Source: Syntrophus sp. (in: bacteria) (GTDB lineage Bacteria > Desulfobacterota > Syntrophia > Syntrophales > UBA5619). Taken from it: a stretch of 20,213 nucleotides of DNA. The notes beneath the pieces are model-generated. The model did not search any database, was not told the origin of the DNA, and saw only the letters and a list, made by a program, of their open reading frames with translations. Shown here piece by piece: positions 15,176-20,213 of this stretch (position 1 is the first letter of the stretch; the number at the start of each line of letters is the position of its first letter). The position numbers were made by a program, and so were the translations under genes. The stretch is from contig PNOO01000014.1 in NCBI GenBank assembly GCA_013824905.1, forward strand, positions 1 to 20,213, given 5' to 3'.

Positions 15176-15204
15176 CCTTTCATCCCGGCTGTTTTCCATA
15201 TCTT
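15176..15204 (-). promoter_or_regulatory. Weak promoter candidate before the lipoprotein gene
   Basis: The minus strand between miaA and the lipoprotein gene contains TTGACT, 17 bases, then TATGGA. The -35 box is good (5/6) and the -10 poor (3/6). It lies in the only gap over 150 bases of the right-hand gene run, which makes an internal promoter plausible, but the match alone does not prove it. Coordinates are good to a few bases. Confidence 0.25.
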
Positions 15205-15314
15205 CATCATCTTTTGAAGTCAAGAAAATTCCCTCTCCCGCCTGAGCGGATTCCTCACAACCACTTGAAAAACGGCGATATTGCGAATTGAGATGGCTGC
15301 CTGCCCAGGGTCCT

Positions 15315-16250
15315 TCATCGATGGAGAAAAAAACGGATTTTCTCGGCCACCGCTTCGAAATCGTCCGGGGCATGCCAGGAGATCTCCCTATCGGCGGCAA
15401 ACCAGGTCATCTGCCGTTTTGCATAGCGGTGCGTATCGCGCTTGATCAACCGGACGACTTCCTCCAGGTCCCCTTCTCCGGCAAGAAAGCCGCAAATATG
15501 CCGGTACCCCAGAGATTGCATTGGCTTTAGAGATCGGCCATAACCCATCGCTAGCAAACGCCGTACCTCATCCACGAATCCGTCCGCGATCATCCGGTCC
15601 GTTCTTTTTTCAATCCTCGCCTGTAATACCGTTTTATCCGACATGAGACCGATCTTGATGACCTCGAAGGGCTTCTCCCGGAAACGGTGGTCCTGCTGAT
15701 GGTCGACTATGGACCGTCCGGTCAATTCCAGGACCTCCAGGGCGCGGATGATCCTGACCCCGTCATGAGGGTTGATCTGAGCGGCCGCCTTTTGATCTTT
15801 CATTCGGAGCTTTTCGTACAGATGGGATTTCCCCAACCGTTTCATCTCATCTCTGAGAATCTGCCGAAGGGATTCGTCCGCACCCGGCCCTGCAATCAGT
15901 CCCCCTAATAGAGCCCGGATATAGAGGCCTGTACCACCGACAACAAAGATCGGTTTTTGCTCCCTGTGCAGACAGGAGATAACTCTGTGAGCCAGATCAC
16001 AGTACCGGGAGACGTCGAATGGTTGATCCGGATCGACCACGTCGAGGAGGTGATGGGGAATGCACCGTCGCTCCTCCGGTGTTGGTTTCGCGGTGCCGAT
16101 GTCCATCCCCCGGTACACCTGCAGCGAATCGGCGCTGACAATCTCACCTCCAATGAGCCCGGCTATCTTCAGGGCCATCTTTGTTTTTCCCACACCAGTC
16201 GGCCCGACCAGAAGGACCACGCGTGGTTTCGATGCACCGGAGATGGGCAT
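15315..16250 (-). CDS. miaA: tRNA dimethylallyltransferase
   Basis: Adds a dimethylallyl group to N6 of A37 in tRNAs that read codons starting with U. 311 residues from ATG at 16250, normal for MiaA (about 300-315). The open frame continues upstream into mutL to 16364, but those 38 residues are low-complexity shadow sequence, and GAGAGG lies before 16250. P-loop GPTGVGKT at 16-23, DSLQVYRGMDIGTAKP at 41-56, HHLLDVVDP at 66-74, GGTGLY at 105-110, the catalytic-side RIIRALEV at 166-173 and RYAKRQMTWF at 275-284 are all present. The start is ten bases after the mutL stop codon. mutL-miaA is a very common pair in bacteria. Confidence 0.96.
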   Translation of the reverse strand: MPISGASKPRVVLLVGPTGVGKTKMALKIAGLIGGEIVSADSLQVYRGMDIGTAKPTPEERRCIPHHLLDVVDPDQPFDVSRYCDLAHRVISCLHREQKPIFVVGGTGLYIRALLGGLIAGPGADESLRQILRDEMKRLGKSHLYEKLRMKDQKAAAQINPHDGVRIIRALEVLELTGRSIVDHQQDHRFREKPFEVIKIGLMSDKTVLQARIEKRTDRMIADGFVDEVRRLLAMGYGRSLKPMQSLGYRHICGFLAGEGDLEEVVRLIKRDTHRYAKRQMTWFAADREISWHAPDDFEAVAEKIRFFLHR

Positions 16251-16260
16251 AGACGCCTCT

Positions 16261-18075
16261 CTATTTCCTCCTGAACATCTTCTCCAGCTCGGCGACGGAG
16301 ATCGAAACCGCAAGCGGTCGTCCATGCGGACAGGTGGCCGCATGAGAAATGGCATCAAGCTCACGGCAGAGTCCTGACACCTCCGGGCCGGTCATATTGC
16401 GATTCGCCTTGATCGCTCCATGGCAGGCCAGGGCCGTAAAGATCTTCTCGCGTTTTTCCTGTAGAGGCATATCGCGATCCGCCTCCCCACATTCTGCAAG
16501 AAGATCGAGGAGCAGCGTCCGCGCCTCGGTATGCGACAGAAAGTCGGGAATGGCCCTTATCACGACAGAATCACCTCCGAACGGTTCTACTTCCATACCA
16601 GCCTCTTCCAGGATAGGAAGGGCCTCCGTGAGGAATGCGATATCACGGGGAGGCAGGCTCACCACTTCCGGAAGGAGGAGGCGCTGGCCGACCGCCTTAT
16701 CATTTTGCGCCTGCCTCCGGAGCTTCTCAAAGAGGACCCGTTCATGGGCGGCATGCTGATCGACGAGGACCATCCCCTCCTCACCGGTAAAAATCAGATA
16801 CGTCCCCGCTGTCTGACCGATGTAAAGAAGATCGGAAAAACAGTGGAAATGGGGACAGCCACTATTTTCTCCGGAAGAAAATAGTGGCTGTCCCCATTTC
16901 GCATCTTCCCGGGAGAGGGGCGGCGGGTTCGCTGGAGCGTCTGTTTTTACCGTCACCGGACCGCTGAAGAAAAGTTTTCCCGGTCCGGAGGAGACCCGGT
17001 ACCGTTTCAAGGCCTCTTCGACACGGGAGACATACCCAGACGGAACTGCACCAGATGATACCGCTGCACCCGCCGCTCCCGGGGTGAGGCCTGCGCCGAT
17101 CGCCCCGCTGAGTGTATCCACAATGAGTGCATAGATCCCCCGCGGATTCCGAAAACGGACCTCCATTTTCGCAGGATGGACATTCACATCGACATCCCCC
17201 GGCGCGACTTCCAAACCAAGAACGGCCGCCGGATAACGCCGTGCCTCGATCAGGCGGCGGTAGGCCGTCATGACCGCATGGTTCAGCAGGTAATCCTTCA
17301 CAAATCTCCGGTTCACATAGACGTACATCTGCGCGGCGCTGGAACGGGTAAACTCCGGGCGGGAGACGAATCCCGTTAGTCTTACACCCTCAATTTCCCC
17401 AGCCGCCGGGATCAGTTGACCGCGGAAATCCTGACCCAGGGTGAGTGCGATTCTCTCCGATAGATCCGGCGCCGAGGGGATATTCAGGACCGGCCGGCCG
17501 CCTACCGACGCCCGTATTTTAACCGCAGATTGCATCAAGGCAAGACGGGTGATCACTTCCATGCAGTACCCCTGTTCCGTCATATCGCTCTTGAGGAATT
17601 TCCGGCGGACCGGCACCGGTTCGAAGATCCGGCTGACGAGGATCGAAGTCCCGACGGGGCAGCCTATATCAGAGATTTCCTTCATCTCGCCCCCTTCGAC
17701 GATCGCCCGCGTACCCGCCGGGGACGAGATCTGCCGCGTCACCATTTCCACCCGGGAGATCGAAGCGATGCTGGGAAGGGCCTCTCCCCTGAAACCGAAG
17801 GAATGGACCCGGTAAATATCATCGAAAGAACCGATCTTACTCGTCGCATACCGGGCAAAGGCCAGCGGCACGTCTTCGCGGGCAATGCCCTCTCCGTTAT
17901 CGGTCACCCGGATGGATGAGCCGCCCTTCTCCAAGTCCACTGTAATCTCCGTGGCTCCCGCATCCAGGGCGTTCTCCAGCAGTTCCTTGACGATGGACGC
18001 CGGCCTCTCTACCACTTCACCCGCAGCAATGCAATTGGTCAGCGTTTCCGGCAGGATGACAATTTTTCCCGACAA
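16261..18075 (-). CDS. mutL: DNA mismatch repair protein MutL (endonuclease type)
   Basis: Links MutS mismatch recognition to strand nicking and repair. 604 residues from a TTG at 18075, which has AAGGAG five bases upstream and no ATG alternative nearby. The N-terminal GHKL ATPase is complete: LLENALDAGA at 32-41, DNGEGI at 59-64, GFRGEAL at 94-100, KFLKS at 159-163, VNVHPAKMEVRF at 298-309. The C-terminal domain carries the endonuclease motif DQHAAHERVLFE at 439-450, ACHGAIKA at 550-557 and CPHGRP at 582-587, so it should nick DNA itself, as in bacteria lacking MutH. The linker (about 330-412) contains a stretch, residues 392-410, encoded by a perfect DNA palindrome (separate entry). Reading frame and conserved motifs are intact on both sides. 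Confidence 0.96.
   Translation of the reverse strand: MSGKIVILPETLTNCIAAGEVVERPASIVKELLENALDAGATEITVDLEKGGSSIRVTDNGEGIAREDVPLAFARYATSKIGSFDDIYRVHSFGFRGEALPSIASISRVEMVTRQISSPAGTRAIVEGGEMKEISDIGCPVGTSILVSRIFEPVPVRRKFLKSDMTEQGYCMEVITRLALMQSAVKIRASVGGRPVLNIPSAPDLSERIALTLGQDFRGQLIPAAGEIEGVRLTGFVSRPEFTRSSAAQMYVYVNRRFVKDYLLNHAVMTAYRRLIEARRYPAAVLGLEVAPGDVDVNVHPAKMEVRFRNPRGIYALIVDTLSGAIGAGLTPGAAGAAVSSGAVPSGYVSRVEEALKRYRVSSGPGKLFFSGPVTVKTDAPANPPPLSREDAKWGQPLFSSGENSGCPHFHCFSDLLYIGQTAGTYLIFTGEEGMVLVDQHAAHERVLFEKLRRQAQNDKAVGQRLLLPEVVSLPPRDIAFLTEALPILEEAGMEVEPFGGDSVVIRAIPDFLSHTEARTLLLDLLAECGEADRDMPLQEKREKIFTALACHGAIKANRNMTGPEVSGLCRELDAISHAATCPHGRPLAVSISVAELEKMFRRK
16846..16900. repeat. Perfect 25-base inverted repeat inside mutL, REP/RAYT-like palindrome
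   Basis: Arms 16846-16870 and 16876-16900 are exact reverse complements of 25 bases, separated by the five bases CCGGA. The arm core is GGGGACAGCCACTATTTTC. I recall very similar palindromes built on GGGGACAG...CTATTTTC as dispersed repeats in delta- and gammaproteobacterial genomes, near REP-associated tyrosine transposases (RAYT, Y1 type). That link is from memory, not a search. The element is read in frame in mutL as residues 392-410. No transposase gene and no second copy are in this window. It is not terminator-like, as no T-run follows on either strand. Confidence 0.85.
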
Positions 18076-18131
18076 TATTTCTCCTTTCTATGCCGTGCAA
18101 ACTCTTTGGGTAGATTTGTATTTGACTGCCG

Positions 18132-18872
18132 TCATGGGTATTTTACATCCTTCAGATAAAGTCCTTGCGGCGGAGCGGTGAGACCTGCCCTTCGACGATC
18201 CATCGCCGCCAGGATCTCGGCGGCCTTCTCCGGGTTACATTTTCCCCTGCCGCAATCGACCAATGCGCCGACGATGGTTCTGACCATATACCGTAAGAAG
18301 CCGTCGGCTTCCACCGAAATATCGATCATGCCGTCAGGATCCTTCTCCACGGCAATTGCGAGTATCGTCCGGACGTGATTCTCACTGTCGGTGTGGGTAG
18401 AACAGAAGGAGGAAAAATCGTGCCTCCCCTCAAAGACAGGGAGCGCTTCGGCCATTCTCGCCAGATCGAGGGGCTTCCAGATGAACCAGGCATGGTTTCT
18501 CTCCAGGGCAGGCCGAACCGGCCGGTTGCAGATCCGGTAGAGGTACACCTTGCTCACCGCATCGAAGCAGGCATGAAATGTGGGAGGGGTCTCGCAAACC
18601 TCCTTTACAACGATATCCATTGGGAGGAGGCTGTTGATCCCCATCAGAAGACTCCTCTCGCCGAGACGGGAGGCGGTATGAAAATTCGCGACCTGATGGA
18701 GGGCATGCACCCCTGCGTCCGTGCGGCCGGAACCGATCACACGGATCTCCTCGCCCGTCGTCCTTCCGATGCATTCCTCAAGGACTTGCTGGATGGAGAT
18801 GCCGTTGATCTGACGCTGCCATCCGCAATAGGCGCCGCCGTCATACTCGATGATCAGTTTGATATTTCTCAT
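18132..18872 (-). CDS. truA: tRNA pseudouridine(38-40) synthase
   Basis: Isomerises U38, U39 and U40 of the tRNA anticodon arm. 246 residues, the usual TruA size. YDGGAYCGWQRQ at 10-21, catalytic Asp52 in GSGRTDAGVHA at 47-57, KVYLYRI at about 107-113, FSSFC in the middle and the C-terminal GFLRYMVRTIVGAL with TAPPQGLYL are typical. ATG at 18872 has only a weak GGAUCGAG-type site. The gene follows a terminator-like hairpin behind pgk and precedes mutL by 56 bases. Confidence 0.95.
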   Translation of the reverse strand: MRNIKLIIEYDGGAYCGWQRQINGISIQQVLEECIGRTTGEEIRVIGSGRTDAGVHALHQVANFHTASRLGERSLLMGINSLLPMDIVVKEVCETPPTFHACFDAVSKVYLYRICNRPVRPALERNHAWFIWKPLDLARMAEALPVFEGRHDFSSFCSTHTDSENHVRTILAIAVEKDPDGMIDISVEADGFLRYMVRTIVGALVDCGRGKCNPEKAAEILAAMDRRRAGLTAPPQGLYLKDVKYP

Positions 18873-18903
18873 CGCTCGATCCGTTTACGATCCGTCCGGA
18901 TAG

Positions 18904-18933
18904 AAAAAAGGGGGAAGACTCCCTCCCCCCCTT
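18904..18933 (-). terminator. Terminator-like G-rich hairpin after pgk
   Basis: On the minus strand, 27 bases after the pgk stop, AAGGGGGGGAG pairs with TTCCCCCTTTT (five G-C pairs in a row plus A-U and G-U pairs) around a loop of about six bases, and U residues follow at the 3' side. This fits an intrinsic terminator. It ends about 30 bases before truA. I see no clear promoter between it and truA, so it may only lower read-through. Confidence 0.55.
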
Positions 18934-18959
18934 GATCAATCGAACCGACCCCCGCTCGA

Positions 18960-20159
18960 TCATCCACGGACTTTATCGCCACAGTGTTCGAGGGCCGCAA
19001 CCGCCGGCAACACCTTCCCCTCCAGAAGCTCCAATGAGGCGCCGCCGCCGGTGGAGATATAGGTGATCTTGTCGCTTTCTCCCGCCTTATGAATCGCCAC
19101 ATCCGTATCCCCGCCACCGACGATGGTCAGGGCAGAGGAATTGGCCACACTATGTGCCATTGCCGCGGTCCCTCTGCTGAAGGCGTCGATTTCGAAAAGC
19201 CCCATGGGACCGTTCCAGATGATCGTCTTGGCATTGCCCAGGGCCTCCGAGAAAAGGGTGATCGTTGCGGGGCCGATATCGAGACCCATCCAGTTCGGAT
19301 TCATCTCCTGAATGGGAACGATCCTTGTCTTAGCGCCGGGGCTCTTGTCCTCGGCGATGACACAGTCGATGGGAAGATAGAACTTGACCCCCAGCTCTCT
19401 GGCGGTTTTAATGATCTGCAGCGCTTCTCCCATCAGGTCATCCTCGACAAGGGATTTCCCGATGTCGAAGCCCTGCGCCTTTAGAAAGGTGAAGGCTATC
19501 CCGCCGCCGATGATCATTTTATCCACCTTCCGGATCAGATGGCCGACGGCCTGCAATTTCCCGGATACCTTCGAACCGCCGACGATCGCCACGAACGGCC
19601 GCGCCGGTCTGTCCAGGGCTTTCTCGAAATAGCTCAGTTCACTCTTGATGAGGAAACCGGCCCCGCATTGTCTGATGAACTGGGTGATCCCCACATTCGA
19701 GGCATGCTTTCGGTGGGCGTTGCCGAAGGCGTCATCGATATACACATCCGCCAATCCGGCCAGCTCGGCGGCAAAACGGTCGTCGTTCTTCTCCTCTTCA
19801 CTGTGGAACCGGAGATTCTCCAACAGGAGGATGCCCCCCGGCTTCAGATCGTCGACCAGTCTCCGGACTTCTCCTCCTATGCAGTCCGGGGCCATCTGGA
19901 CCTCTTTCTCGAGAAGACGGGAAAGCCGCTTTGCCACCGGCGCCAGGCTCATCTCCGGCACCGACTTGCCCTTCGGCCGGCCCAGATGGGACATGATGAT
20001 CACCCGGGCGCCCTCGTCCAAGGCATGATTGATGGAAGGGAGGACGGCCCTGATTCTGGTGTCATCCGTGATGTTAAGGGAACTGTCGAGGGGAACGTTG
20101 AAATCGAAGCGGAATAAAACCTTCTTTCCCCGGATGTCTATATCGTCTATAAACTTCAT
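18960..20159 (-). CDS. pgk: Phosphoglycerate kinase
   Basis: Transfers phosphate between 1,3-bisphosphoglycerate and ADP in glycolysis, or the reverse in gluconeogenesis. 399 residues, standard for bacterial [12 protein letters not shown] at 17-25, SHLGRPKG at 57-64 (phosphoglycerate-binding His/Arg), LLENLRFH at 112-119, [13 protein letters not shown] at 142-154, [11 protein letters not shown] at 191-201, WNGPMGLFE at 315-323 and the nucleotide-binding GGGDTD at 348-353 are present. The usual GGGDT[AV]A is GGGDTDVA here, a small variation. ATG at 20159 has AGGAGA upstream. The remaining 54 bases to the window edge show no recognisable gene end, though gap is the usual upstream partner. Confidence 0.97.
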   Translation of the reverse strand: MKFIDDIDIRGKKVLFRFDFNVPLDSSLNITDDTRIRAVLPSINHALDEGARVIIMSHLGRPKGKSVPEMSLAPVAKRLSRLLEKEVQMAPDCIGGEVRRLVDDLKPGGILLLENLRFHSEEEKNDDRFAAELAGLADVYIDDAFGNAHRKHASNVGITQFIRQCGAGFLIKSELSYFEKALDRPARPFVAIVGGSKVSGKLQAVGHLIRKVDKMIIGGGIAFTFLKAQGFDIGKSLVEDDLMGEALQIIKTARELGVKFYLPIDCVIAEDKSPGAKTRIVPIQEMNPNWMGLDIGPATITLFSEALGNAKTIIWNGPMGLFEIDAFSRGTAAMAHSVANSSALTIVGGGDTDVAIHKAGESDKITYISTGGGASLELLEGKVLPAVAALEHCGDKVRG

Positions 20160-20213
20160 GGTTTCTCCTTTCCGCGTCCGCGGCGGGCGATGATGAAATC
20201 AGTTGAAAATAAG

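Noticed and set aside
15133..15210. Longer start for the lipoprotein at 15210
   Set aside because: It would put 26 hydrophilic residues before the signal peptide and lacks a ribosome binding site, whereas ATG at 15132 has GAGGAA and gives a normal lipoprotein signal.
15137..15400. Minus-strand frame of 87 codons with a charged C-terminal half between miaA and the lipoprotein gene
   Set aside because: Its first part lies inside miaA in another frame, no ribosome binding site precedes an internal start, and it resembles no known protein.
16251..16364. Longer miaA start at 16364 overlapping mutL
   Set aside because: The added residues are Arg/Ser/Pro-rich antisense-like sequence. MiaA proteins start just before the P-loop, and a ribosome binding site precedes 16250.
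16846..16900. Reading the mutL palindrome as a transcription terminator
   Set aside because: It lies inside an intact gene, and no T-run follows the stem on either strand.
20160..20213. End of an upstream gene (possibly gap) at the right edge
   Set aside because: A TGA after a few codons can be read on the minus strand, but four codons are not enough to identify a gene.

Overview
The window looks like a chromosomal piece of a Gram-negative, anaerobe-type bacterium. I would place it in Desulfobacterota (former Deltaproteobacteria), perhaps near Syntrophales. This rests on moderately high GC, the gene order (pgk, truA, mutL, miaA, valS, nadC, birA, coaX, coaE), a type III pantothenate kinase beside a regulator-less BirA, and a SucC-like ATP-grasp ligase. 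It is an inference from gene content, not a measured placement. All genes but one lie on the minus strand.

Right part (20159 down to 8020): ten minus-strand housekeeping genes in reading order. These are pgk (glycolysis), a G-rich terminator-like hairpin, truA and miaA (tRNA modification) around mutL (mismatch repair), a lipoprotein with TPR and S-layer-homology repeats, valS, and a tight cofactor block of nadC (NAD), birA (protein biotinylation), coaX and coaE (first and last steps of CoA synthesis). From valS to coaX the gaps are 3 to 45 bases, so this stretch is probably one transcript.

Middle part (7913 down to 2938): a compact four-gene surface-glycan operon. It encodes a large membrane protein of the FWDQWD/NEHRI type (possible GT-C-like transferase), a nucleotide-sugar dehydrogenase, an NAD-dependent sugar epimerase/dehydratase and a DPM1-like family 2 glycosyltransferase. 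Facing it on the plus strand is a two-domain SAM methyltransferase whose 3' end overlaps the glycosyltransferase by 12 bases. Together these could make an activated uronic-acid-type sugar, load it on a lipid carrier, transfer it outside the membrane and methylate a glycan.

Left part: about 710 bases without a convincing gene, holding a very good sigma70-type promoter that drives a leftward SucC-like ligase gene cut by the window edge.

The most unusual element is a perfect 25-base inverted repeat with a 5-base loop lying in frame inside mutL. It resembles a REP/RAYT-type mobile palindrome and encodes part of the MutL interdomain linker. I found no CRISPR array, phage, complete insertion sequence, tRNA or rRNA gene.
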